Assembly: GCA_003134855.1 (NCBI GenBank)
Contig: PLCS01000009.1
Span: 257,911 to 321,910, forward strand
DNA: 64,000 bases
DNA from: Acidobacteriaceae bacterium
Lineage (GTDB): Bacteria > Acidobacteriota > Terriglobia > Terriglobales > Acidobacteriaceae
Direction: 5' to 3'
Part shown: one piece after another, positions 48,879 to 59,050 of the stretch
Layout of the letters: every line of letters starts with the position of its first letter
Numbering within the stretch: position 1 is the first letter of the stretch
Position numbers and translations under genes: made by a program
Notes under the pieces: model-generated
Databases searched by the model: none
Told to the model about the DNA's origin: nothing
What the model saw: only the letters and a program-made list of their open reading frames with translations

Positions 48879-50322
48879 GGTCGAACTGCCCTTGAATCCG
48901 TCCGCAACCGCCGTCTCCGGCGACTCCGCTCTCGCCAGCGGCTTGGCCCGTATCCTGGTCATCGACGACGAGGCCGCCATCCGCGAGTCGCTCGAGGTGT
49001 TGCTCACACTGGAGGGCTACGCGGTCACTATGGCCGTCGACGGCGAAGAGGGGATGAGGATTCTCGATCAGGACAGCTTTGATCTGCTGTTGCTGGATCT
49101 GGCCCTGCCCGGCCAGAGCGGCCTTGAGCTGCTCCCGCAGATCAAAGAGCGACATCCCGACCTGCCGGTCATCATGATTACCGCCTACGGCACCGTGGAC
49201 AATGTCGTAGACGCGGTCCGCGCCGGCGCGGAAAACTTCGTTCAGAAGCCCTGGGACAACGAAAAGCTGCTGGCCGACATTCGCTCCGCCGTCGCCCGCC
49301 ATCGCGCCGAGGAGGAGAACCTCCAGCTCAAGCGCACTCTCAAGCAGCGCTACAACTTCTCCAACATCGTCGGCAAGAGCGAGATCATGCTGAAGGTCTT
49401 CGACCTGGTCGCCCAGGTCGCGCCCAGCCGCTCCACAATTCTGATTCAGGGCGAAAGCGGCACCGGCAAGGAAATGATCGCCAAGGCCATCCACGCCAAC
49501 TCGCCGCGTAAGGACAAACCCTTTGTCCCCATCAACACCGGCGCCATGCCCTCTGAGTTGCTCGAATCCACGCTCTTCGGCCACGTCAAGGGCGCATTCA
49601 CCTCGGCTGTTGCCTCCAAAAAAGGCCTCTTCGAAGTCGCCAACGGCGGCACGCTCTTCCTGGACGAAATTGTCACCATGGGCATGGACACCCAGGCCAA
49701 AATCCTGCGCGTCCTGCAAGACCGCCGCTTCATGCACCTGGGCGGCGTCTCGGAGATTCAGGTGGACGTGCGCATCATCGCCGCCACCAATATCGATCTC
49801 CGCCAGGCCGTTCGCGACGGCAGCTTCCGCGAGGACCTCTTCTACCGGCTTAACGTCATCACCGTGGACCTGCCGCCGCTGCGCGCCCGCCGCGAAGACA
49901 TTCCCCTGCTGGCGCAGCACTTTCTCGACTTCTACGCCAACGAGAACGGCCTCGCCCCGCGCAAGCTCTCCGCCGACGCGATGCGCGCCCTGGTCGATTA
50001 CGAGTGGCCCGGCAATGTCCGCGAACTTGAGAACTGCATCGAACGCGGCGTCGTGCTCTCCTCGGGGCCGGTCATCAGCTCCGACCTGCTCCCCGGCCAC
50101 ATCACCGGGCGCAGCTTCCAGGATGCCATGCTCGCCCACAACCCCAACGCCTCGCTCTTCGACATCCTCGAAGACATCGAGCGCCGCATCATCATCGAAA
50201 AGCTGGAGCGCTGCAACGGCAACCAGACCGAGGCCGCCGAGCAGTTCCACATCCCGCTCTCCACCCTCAACCAGAAGATCAAGCGCCTCACCATCGAGGT
50301 CCGCAAAAAGGGCAGAGAGTAA
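48871..50322 (+). CDS. Sigma-54-dependent NtrC-family response regulator
   Basis: ILVIDDEAAIRESLEVLL; LLLDLALPGQSG; GESGTGKEMIAKAIHANS; GHVKGAFTSAVASKKGLFEVANGGTLFLDEI; YEWPGNVRELENCIE. Confidence 0.95.
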   Translation: MPEVELPLNPSATAVSGDSALASGLARILVIDDEAAIRESLEVLLTLEGYAVTMAVDGEEGMRILDQDSFDLLLLDLALPGQSGLELLPQIKERHPDLPVIMITAYGTVDNVVDAVRAGAENFVQKPWDNEKLLADIRSAVARHRAEEENLQLKRTLKQRYNFSNIVGKSEIMLKVFDLVAQVAPSRSTILIQGESGTGKEMIAKAIHANSPRKDKPFVPINTGAMPSELLESTLFGHVKGAFTSAVASKKGLFEVANGGTLFLDEIVTMGMDTQAKILRVLQDRRFMHLGGVSEIQVDVRIIAATNIDLRQAVRDGSFREDLFYRLNVITVDLPPLRARREDIPLLAQHFLDFYANENGLAPRKLSADAMRALVDYEWPGNVRELENCIERGVVLSSGPVISSDLLPGHITGRSFQDAMLAHNPNASLFDILEDIERRIIIEKLERCNGNQTEAAEQFHIPLSTLNQKIKRLTIEVRKKGRE

Positions 50323-50485
50323 GGCGAGGGAACAGGGATTAGGGAGCGGAGTTCAGTCCTCAGGGATCATGGTAAGGCGATGGAGCTTAATCCTCCAGCG
50401 AATGGCCGCTCACCCACCTTTGCGGAACTATCAGAACCGGCTATTCTTGTATTGTTTTCCGCTCCCCTACCTGCCGAGGTCCCTC

Positions 50486-52366
50486 ATGAAAAAATGGCTT
50501 CTCGCTTGGATCGTCGCTTTACTTGTCTCGCTCTGTGCCCATGCCATTGTGACGGTTCCGCCTGAGCAATGCGTTTACAAGGTTGGTGACGATCCGCGCT
50601 GGGCGGCGGCCGATCTGGACGAGAGCGGCTGGAAGCCATTCAGCCAGTACGCGCTGACCGGCGACATGACGGTCGTGTGGGCGCGCTGCCACACAAACGC
50701 GAATCTGGCAGGGGTGCGGCAGCCAGCGGTTGGATTTGATACAGGTTCATCTGCGCTGCAGGTATTCGTGAACGGCCGGCCCATTGGCGGAATCGTCGAT
50801 ACCTGGGCGGGATATGGCTCCGCTGAAACAATCGAAAAACGGGTTCTCTCGCTGCCTCCGGAACTGGCGCGCCCGGTGCGCAGCATCGCGGTGCGTATTG
50901 TGAACGACTGGTTTCCGGCCGGTGAATGGCCAGACCGGGAGCCTGTTCACATCTCCCTCGGCGATCGCGAGGCCCTGGTCGACAGCACAGTTCGGTCCTT
51001 CGGCCAAGGCTTAGTGGGATTCATCCCCGCCTACTCCTGCTTTCTGGTGATCGGCGCTGCCGGCCTCTTCCTGCTCGGGCTTTTCCTCTTTGATCGCTCG
51101 CAGAGGCCCGCCTTGTGGCTTGGGCTCTACTGCTGTTGCGTGGGTCTCGTCCGGGTTGGTTCGATTTGCGGGTTGTTCGTGCCACAAATTCCGGTTTGGG
51201 TGGAAGAGATCGAATGGGCCCTCACCATCTTCGAGGTCTACGCGCTGGTCCTCTTCTCTTTTGCCCTGGTAAATCGCCGCGTGCCGCGCATCTACTGGAT
51301 CTTGCCGGCAACGATCATCGTTTTGAATATCGGCACTATCGCCGCAATCCTGTTGCCGCCCCATTGGGCGCTGCCGCTTTCGCTGTTTGTGCAGGTGACC
51401 TGCTTCAACCCGATGTGGTCGATCTTCGCATTTGCCGGGACGGCTCCGTTCGTGGCCTTCTGGCCCTGGGCCAAAGTACGGGGCCGCATGAGGATTGTGG
51501 CCCCGCTGTGCGCGCTCTGGGCGCTGCTCGAAGCCGCCTTCTATTTGGGCCAGGTCATCTTTGGGCGTCAAACCTGGACCGGACCGGTGCAAACCTACTG
51601 GTCCATCTCCATCATGATCGTTGTGGTGGCATTGGTCGGCTACATCTTTCGCGATCAGCGCGCCACCGCGGACGAGCGCGCGCAACTTCACGGCGAACTC
51701 ACCGCCGCCCGCAAGGTGCAGCGCGCGCTCATGCCGGAAGAGCTGGATGTGGCGCCCGGCATGGCGATCAGCGTCGCATTCCTGCCCGCCACCGAGGTGG
51801 GAGGAGACTTCTTCCGCTGCCGTACGCTCAAGGACGCCAGCCAGCGGGTGGTGATCGGCGACGTCAGCGGCAAGGGCGTCGCAGCCGCGTTGACCTCCGC
51901 TCTGCTCCTCGGGACCGCGGATCGCTGCGACGATCTTCCTCCGGCCTCTGTGCTGAAGGTGCTCAACCTCGCCCTTCGCAATAGCGCCATTGGCGGCTTC
52001 ACCACCTGCCTGTGCGCCGATGTCTCGCCGGACGGCAGTATGCGCATCGCGAATGCGGGCCACTTGCCGCCGTACCGCAACGGCGAAGAACTGCCGCTCA
52101 TTAATAGCCTTCCGCTGGGCGTCGTGGACCGCATCGACTACCCGCAGACACCTCTGCAACTGGCGTCCGGAGATACGCTGACGTTTATCTCCGACGGGGT
52201 TGTTGAAGCGCGCAATGTGGCGCGGGAGCTGTTTGGCTTCGCACGCACGCGCCAAATCAGCACCCGCCCGGCGCAGCAGATCGCCGAGGCGGCGCGGCTC
52301 TTCGGGCAAGAGGACGACATTACGGTATTGACCCTGACTCTAGCGCCTGTGGTGGTTCCTGCGTAG
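50486..52366 (+). CDS. 7TM-DISM-like membrane protein with SpoIIE/PP2C phosphatase domain
   Basis: N-terminal signal and beta-sandwich; seven hydrophobic segments; AARKVQRALMPEEL..VAFLPATEVGGDFFRC..VVIGDVSGKGVAAALTSALLLG. Confidence 0.88.
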   Translation: MKKWLLAWIVALLVSLCAHAIVTVPPEQCVYKVGDDPRWAAADLDESGWKPFSQYALTGDMTVVWARCHTNANLAGVRQPAVGFDTGSSALQVFVNGRPIGGIVDTWAGYGSAETIEKRVLSLPPELARPVRSIAVRIVNDWFPAGEWPDREPVHISLGDREALVDSTVRSFGQGLVGFIPAYSCFLVIGAAGLFLLGLFLFDRSQRPALWLGLYCCCVGLVRVGSICGLFVPQIPVWVEEIEWALTIFEVYALVLFSFALVNRRVPRIYWILPATIIVLNIGTIAAILLPPHWALPLSLFVQVTCFNPMWSIFAFAGTAPFVAFWPWAKVRGRMRIVAPLCALWALLEAAFYLGQVIFGRQTWTGPVQTYWSISIMIVVVALVGYIFRDQRATADERAQLHGELTAARKVQRALMPEELDVAPGMAISVAFLPATEVGGDFFRCRTLKDASQRVVIGDVSGKGVAAALTSALLLGTADRCDDLPPASVLKVLNLALRNSAIGGFTTCLCADVSPDGSMRIANAGHLPPYRNGEELPLINSLPLGVVDRIDYPQTPLQLASGDTLTFISDGVVEARNVARELFGFARTRQISTRPAQQIAEAARLFGQEDDITVLTLTLAPVVVPA

Positions 52367-52548
52367 CTCCTCGTCCGATCCCTACTTCACCCGCACCTTC
52401 GGCTCCACCGAAAGCCCCGGCCTCAGCTCGTGGCCCGGTCTTTCGCTGTCTCATGTATCGGGCGCACTATGCCCCGACGAAGAGATCAGCTCACAATATC
52501 AGCTCATAAAGTTGAGAACTGCGAGGCAGACGCCGAAGATTTAACGGT

Positions 52549-52712
52549 TAGTTGGCGGGTGGCCCGCATCTGACCAATAAAGTTGGGTGGCCCAGGTCCG
52601 GATTTTTGGACCTGGGAGTCCAAATCGCCGGGTGCCCCAGGCCCCGCCTTTGGGACCTGGGATACGACAAAGCTAATGCGAGCGAACAGCGAGCGTCTGC
52701 CCCACCGCAGGT
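52549..52712 (-). repeat. Dispersed palindromic composite repeat, family A copy 4 (two palindromes, reverse orientation)
   Basis: gggtggcccaggtccggatttttggacctgggagtcc and gggtgccccaggccccgcctttgggacctgggatacgacaaagctaatgcgagcgaacagcgagcgtctgccccaccgcaggtgg. Confidence 0.75.
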
Positions 52713-52714
52713 GG

Positions 52715-54157
<1,443 letters not shown>

Positions 54158-54453
54158 TCACGCAAGGATTCTAGCAAAGTGGGCTGAGGAGAACGATGAA
54201 ATGCCGTTCTCTGGGGCAAAACGTTGCCGGCACGGGAACGGCGCCAGAGCAGGTTGCCTTTGTTGATTCGTGCTGTCCAAGGCACGTCCCGGCTGCTCAG
54301 CAGGCCATCGGCGCCTGATCCAAGCTAGCCTTGAATTGGGTACGTCTGTGCGCGGCGATCGCGCGGATGAAAGTTGCGTGCAACTCTAACCGCCAGGCAG
54401 GGTTTGAATTCACAGCGAGTTTTTGCCCGCGCCTCGTATAGAAGGAGACTTAG

Positions 54454-55392
54454 ATGAAACGGTCAATTCATGTGTGCGCCTTGCTGCTGATGGCTGCTGC
54501 CACTCTGGGAGCGCAGGAGGCAAGCCAATCCAGCCCCTACGAAGGAACCTCGACGCCTCCCCCGGATAACACCATCGTGACCGCCAGAACTCCTCATGCC
54601 AAGCCACCGGCCGGACGACCAATGCAGCCTGCCGCCACGCCTGTTCAGGAACTGGTGCAGACGCCGGCCACGCCCCCGTCCGCCGATCCCGCCGTGAACG
54701 CACCCGCCCAGGACAATGGCGTTGTTGCGGTTGCGCAGGGCGCTCCCGCTCCGTCGCAGCCGGCACTGACGCAGCGCGACTACGACGCCGATCCGGATGG
54801 CGACATTGTGCACCCGCATCCGCTGCGCCCCGGCGAACTCCCGGAAGGCGCCACCATTCGCGTGGTGCTGCTCGATCAGCTCTCCACCACCGCCAGCGAG
54901 AAGGGCGAAGCCTTCCGCAGCCGCGTGGCCTCGGACGTCTTGCAGGGCGGCCAGGTACTGATTCCCGAGGGAGCGGAGATTGACGGGCGACTTGCCGAGG
55001 TCTCCAGCGGCCATCCCGGCGGTCACGGCTCCATGATTCTGCGGCCGGAGACGGTGATTCTCGCCGATGGCACGCGCTACCAACTGCACGCCGAGATCAC
55101 CGCAACACCCGGCGCCAAATCCAAAGTCGGAAGCGAAGGCAAAATCCTGCCCGGCTCGCGCCTCAAGCGCGACGGCATCGAGTACGGCGGAGCCGTAGGG
55201 GCGGGCGCAACGACCGGCGCAATTGTCGGCGGCCCGGTGGGCGCCATGACCGGCGGCCTGATCGGAGCCGGCGTTGTCACGGCTCACCTGCTCATCAGCC
55301 ATCCTCAGGCTACGCTTGAGCAGGGCACCGTCTTGATCTTCACCCTCACCGAACCGCTGCAAATGGCCCCGGCCAGCGCTACTGGCAACTGA
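54454..55392 (+). CDS. Hypothetical secreted protein with glycine-zipper-like C-terminal segment
   Basis: Signal peptide; Pro-rich linker; [30 protein letters not shown]. Confidence 0.7.
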   Translation: MKRSIHVCALLLMAAATLGAQEASQSSPYEGTSTPPPDNTIVTARTPHAKPPAGRPMQPAATPVQELVQTPATPPSADPAVNAPAQDNGVVAVAQGAPAPSQPALTQRDYDADPDGDIVHPHPLRPGELPEGATIRVVLLDQLSTTASEKGEAFRSRVASDVLQGGQVLIPEGAEIDGRLAEVSSGHPGGHGSMILRPETVILADGTRYQLHAEITATPGAKSKVGSEGKILPGSRLKRDGIEYGGAVGAGATTGAIVGGPVGAMTGGLIGAGVVTAHLLISHPQATLEQGTVLIFTLTEPLQMAPASATGN

Positions 55393-55447
55393 CATCTTCC
55401 TTACTGGGCGTAACGAAGCGGACTATATTGGTTCCAGAGGAGTCCCC

Positions 55448-57085
55448 TTGTCTACCGTCGCAGTGACTTCCAAAGGGCAGATAACGATTCCGCTCGAAAT
55501 TCGCATGAAACAAGGCACAGCGGTCATTATCGGAGCCGGTCCAGCCGGACTTACCGCGGCGCTCGAGTTACAGAGGCATTCGGGCGTCAAGCCCATTCTG
55601 CTTGAGGCCAGCCAGGAAATCGGCGGTATCTCGCGGACCATTCGCTACAAGGGCAACCGCATGGATATTGGCGGCCATCGCTTCTTCTCCAAGTCGGACC
55701 GCGTCATGCGCTGGTGGCTCGAATTGATGCCGACTGAGGCCACCTGCGGTGGGGCGGAAGGGGAGTTACGTTACCAGGGACAAGAGCGCGAGCTTCCCGC
55801 GGTCGCCGCAGCTCCCGATCCGCAAACAGAGGACCTGGTCATGCTGGTCCGCCAGCGCAAGAGCCGCATCTATTTCCTGCGCCGCTTCTTCGACTATCCC
55901 ATCAGCCTGACCGCGGCGACCTTCAGGAACATGGGCCTTGTCCGCACTGTTCGTTGCGGCGTAAGTTATATGCGTTCGGCATTGCTTCCTCAACGCGAAG
56001 AGAAATCACTCGAGGATTTCATCATCAATCGCTTTGGCAAGCAGCTTTATCTCACTTTTTTCAAGTCCTACACCGAAAAGGTTTGGGGCGTGCCTTGCCG
56101 CGAGATCAGCGCCGAATGGGGAGCGCAGCGCATCAAGGGGCTTTCGCTGAAGGGTGTGATGACGCATTTTCTCAAGAAGACCTTTGGCCCAAAGAACTCC
56201 GGCAGCATTGCTCAGAAGACGACCGAGACGTCGCTGATCGAAAAGTTTCTTTATCCCAAGTTAGGCCCCGGCCAGCTTTGGGAACACGCGGCCGAACTGG
56301 TGAAGAAGGGCGGCGGAGAAATTCATTTCGGCATCCATATCGATCGCATCAACGTGGAAGGGAACAAGGTGGTTTCCGTCGAAGGCCTAAACTGTGCTGG
56401 AGAACGAGTCACTTATGCGGGCGATTACTTCTTTTCGACGATGCCGGTCCGCGATCTGGTTCGCGCTGTCTCCACGCCGGTTCCCGCCGAGGTGGCGGAA
56501 GTGAGCGAAGGCCTCATGTATCGCGACTTCATCACTGTTGGCCTGCTCGCCAGCAAGCTTGCGGTGACTGAGAAGGACGGCTCGCCGCTTAAGGATAACT
56601 GGATCTACATTCAGGAGCCCGACGTGGTTGTCGGCCGGCTGCAGATCTTCAATAACTGGAGCCCGTGGCTGGTGAGTGGCAAGGATAAGGTCTGGATTGG
56701 CCTGGAATACTTCTGCAACGACACCGATCCGCTGTGGAAGCTGTCCGACGAGGAGATGGCGAAGTTTGCCGTCGCGGAGATCGCGAAAATCGGCATTCTC
56801 AAGGCGGAGGATGTCGAGGACTTCCACGTGGTCCATGTGCCGAAGACTTACCCGGCATACTTCGGAAGTTATGGCCGCTTCGATGTGATTCGCAACTATC
56901 TAGATGGCTTTGAGAATCTATTTCTGGTGGGCCGCAACGGCATGCATAAGTACAATAACCAGGACCACTCGATGCTGACCGCGATGACCGCTGTCGAGAA
57001 CATCGTCAACGGCGTTACAACCAAGGACAACATCTGGGCGATTAATACCGAGATGGAGTATCACGAGGCGAAGGCGGAGAAGTAA
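55448..57085 (+). CDS. FAD-dependent oxidoreductase (UDP-galactopyranose mutase/protoporphyrinogen oxidase-like); true start may be ATG 55505
   Basis: [24 protein letters not shown] Rossmann motif; N-terminal [18 protein letters not shown] matches AbrB/MazE signature. Confidence 0.85.
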   Translation: MSTVAVTSKGQITIPLEIRMKQGTAVIIGAGPAGLTAALELQRHSGVKPILLEASQEIGGISRTIRYKGNRMDIGGHRFFSKSDRVMRWWLELMPTEATCGGAEGELRYQGQERELPAVAAAPDPQTEDLVMLVRQRKSRIYFLRRFFDYPISLTAATFRNMGLVRTVRCGVSYMRSALLPQREEKSLEDFIINRFGKQLYLTFFKSYTEKVWGVPCREISAEWGAQRIKGLSLKGVMTHFLKKTFGPKNSGSIAQKTTETSLIEKFLYPKLGPGQLWEHAAELVKKGGGEIHFGIHIDRINVEGNKVVSVEGLNCAGERVTYAGDYFFSTMPVRDLVRAVSTPVPAEVAEVSEGLMYRDFITVGLLASKLAVTEKDGSPLKDNWIYIQEPDVVVGRLQIFNNWSPWLVSGKDKVWIGLEYFCNDTDPLWKLSDEEMAKFAVAEIAKIGILKAEDVEDFHVVHVPKTYPAYFGSYGRFDVIRNYLDGFENLFLVGRNGMHKYNNQDHSMLTAMTAVENIVNGVTTKDNIWAINTEMEYHEAKAEK

Positions 57086-57133
57086 CGCAGGCAGGCTGTA
57101 CGCAATTTTCTGTGGTCTGGGCCTTTAGGCACG

Positions 57134-57691
57134 TTATACCTTCCACTTGATGTTGCAGCCGATCGAGGGGCGCTGGTCTGCGGGGATCGGCTTGCCGGCG
57201 AGCGCTAAGTCGATAGCGGCGCGCAGATCTTCGCCGGTGACGGAGATTCCGTTGCCGGGGCGGCTGCGGTCGAATTGCCCGCGATAGACCAGGCGGAAGC
57301 CGGCGTCGAAGAGAAAGAAGTCCGGCGTGCAGGCGGCTTTGTAGACGCGCGCCGCGGCTTGCGTCTCGTCGTACAGGTAGGGAAAGACGAAGCCTAAGGT
57401 TTCAGCCTGGCGCTTGAGTCCGGCGGGCGAGTCGGCGGGATGGGTGACGGCGTCATTACTGCTAATGGCGGCAATGCCGATTGGTTGGCCGGCGTAATCT
57501 TTGCCCAGCGCAGCCAGTCCTTTCTCGATGTGCTTGACATAGGGGCAGTGCGCGCAAATGAACAGGACCAGCAGGGCTTTTTGGCCGCGAAAGTCTTCGC
57601 GGCGGACGGTCTTGCCGGTCACAACGTCGGTAAGGGTGAAGTCAGGGGCGGTGACGCCCAGTTCCATCATGGTGGATTCGGTAAGTGACAT
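57134..57691 (-). CDS. Thioredoxin/AhpC-TSA-like family protein
   Basis: APDFTLTDVVTGKTVRREDFRGQKALLVLFICAHCPYVKHIEKGLAALGKDY. Confidence 0.88.
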   Translation of the reverse strand: MSLTESTMMELGVTAPDFTLTDVVTGKTVRREDFRGQKALLVLFICAHCPYVKHIEKGLAALGKDYAGQPIGIAAISSNDAVTHPADSPAGLKRQAETLGFVFPYLYDETQAAARVYKAACTPDFFLFDAGFRLVYRGQFDRSRPGNGISVTGEDLRAAIDLALAGKPIPADQRPSIGCNIKWKV

Positions 57692-57745
57692 TGGGGTTTC
57701 CTCCCTGTTGAATTAGAAGTTAGCAAGTTGTTCTGGTTCTTTGAT

Positions 57746-57782
57746 TCCCACCCTTTCGCACAGAACACGAAAGGATGGGGCA
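57746..57782. repeat. Intergenic inverted repeat CCACCCTTTCG..CGAAAGGATGGGG, related in form to the dapA insertion
   Basis: cccaccctttcgcacagaacacgaaaggatggggcac. Confidence 0.6.
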
Positions 57783-57794
57783 CGGAGTTACTTT

Positions 57795-58832
57795 CTAAAA
57801 CAGCGGCGTCTGGCGGCCGGGCATGGTCAGGCCAAAGTGCTCATAGGCCAGGCGCGTGGCTACGCGGCCGCGCGGCGTGCGGTCGAGAAACCCGATTTGA
57901 ATCAAGAAGGGCTCGTAGACCTCTTCCAGCGCGTCTTGCTCCTCGGCCAGGGTGGCGGCCAGGGTGCTCAGGCCAACCGGGCCGCCATCGTATTTCTGAA
58001 TAATAGCCAGCAGCAGGCGGCGGTCGATTTCGTCGAAGCCGTGGGCGTCCACTTCGAGCATGGTGAGGGCGGCGTTGGCGGTGGGGCGGTCGATGATGCC
58101 CGAGCCGCGGACCTGGGCGAAGTCGCGGACGCGGCGCAGCAGGCGGTTGGCGATGCGCGGAGTGCCGCGGGAGCGCAGGGCGATTTCGGCGGCGCCGTCC
58201 TGGTCGATGGGAATCTGCATCACTTCGGCGGAGCGCGAGACGATGACGCGCAGTTCCTCTTCGGTGTAGAACTCGAGGCGCAGCAGAATGCCGAAGCGCG
58301 AGCGCAGCGGAGAAGAGAGCAGGCCGGGTCGCGTGGTGGCGCCGATGAAGGTGAAGGGTCGGATTTCCATTACGTGAGTGCGCGCGGCGGGACCCTGGCC
58401 GATGATGATGTCGAGCTTGTAGTCTTCGAGAGCGGTGTAGAGTTTTTCTTCCAGGACCGGCTGCATGCGGTGGATTTCGTCGAGGAAGAGCACCTGGCGC
58501 TCGCGCAGGTTGGTGAGGATGGCGGTCAGGTCGCCCTGGATTTGCAGGGCCGGGCCGGAGGTCTGCTGGAAGCCGACGTCGAGTTCGTTGGCGATTATGG
58601 TGGCCAGCGTGGTTTTGCCCAGGCCGGGAGGGCCGAAGAGGAGCACGTGGTCGAGGGCCTCGCCGCGGGATTTGGCGGCTTCCAGGGCGATGGCGAGCTG
58701 CTCCTTGGCTTTGGACTGGCCGATGAACTCGCGCAGCCAGCGGGGGCGCAATTTGAGTTCAAAGCCCTGCTCTTCGTCGGCGCGCGAGGCGCTGACCAGC
58801 CGTTCGGGAGTGTTGTCGCGCGCGATAGCCAT
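57795..58832 (-). CDS. ruvB: Holliday junction branch migration helicase RuvB
   Basis: [84 protein letters not shown]. Confidence 0.97.
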   Translation of the reverse strand: MAIARDNTPERLVSASRADEEQGFELKLRPRWLREFIGQSKAKEQLAIALEAAKSRGEALDHVLLFGPPGLGKTTLATIIANELDVGFQQTSGPALQIQGDLTAILTNLRERQVLFLDEIHRMQPVLEEKLYTALEDYKLDIIIGQGPAARTHVMEIRPFTFIGATTRPGLLSSPLRSRFGILLRLEFYTEEELRVIVSRSAEVMQIPIDQDGAAEIALRSRGTPRIANRLLRRVRDFAQVRGSGIIDRPTANAALTMLEVDAHGFDEIDRRLLLAIIQKYDGGPVGLSTLAATLAEEQDALEEVYEPFLIQIGFLDRTPRGRVATRLAYEHFGLTMPGRQTPLF

Positions 58833-59050
58833 GCTGGAAGAAGTGTAGCCGTTGGCGGTGGAAGGGGGCAAAGCGCAGCCGGCGGCGGGGCGAGAAGCAG
58901 GCCGAGACCGCTGGTCTGGCAAGGGCAAAGTGCTTGAGCCGCCGGGGGATCGCTTATTGACTTTCTTGATTCCGTTTGCCGGTGAACTTTTTTGTGGGCC
59001 AGGAGTAGAGCGGTAGGTGTAAAATCATCAGGAAAAGCAAGGAGTCTTCT

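Noticed and set aside
46680-49007. 775-aa minus-strand ORF opposite the histidine kinase
   Set aside because: High-GC antisense shadow ORF; the plus strand encodes a clear kinase with canonical motifs over the same span.
55736-55760. ccacctgcggtggggc word inside the flavoprotein gene, identical to the end of the repeat at 52.7 kb
   Set aside because: Only about 16 nt and partly palindromic; too short to call another in-frame insertion without a genome-wide search.
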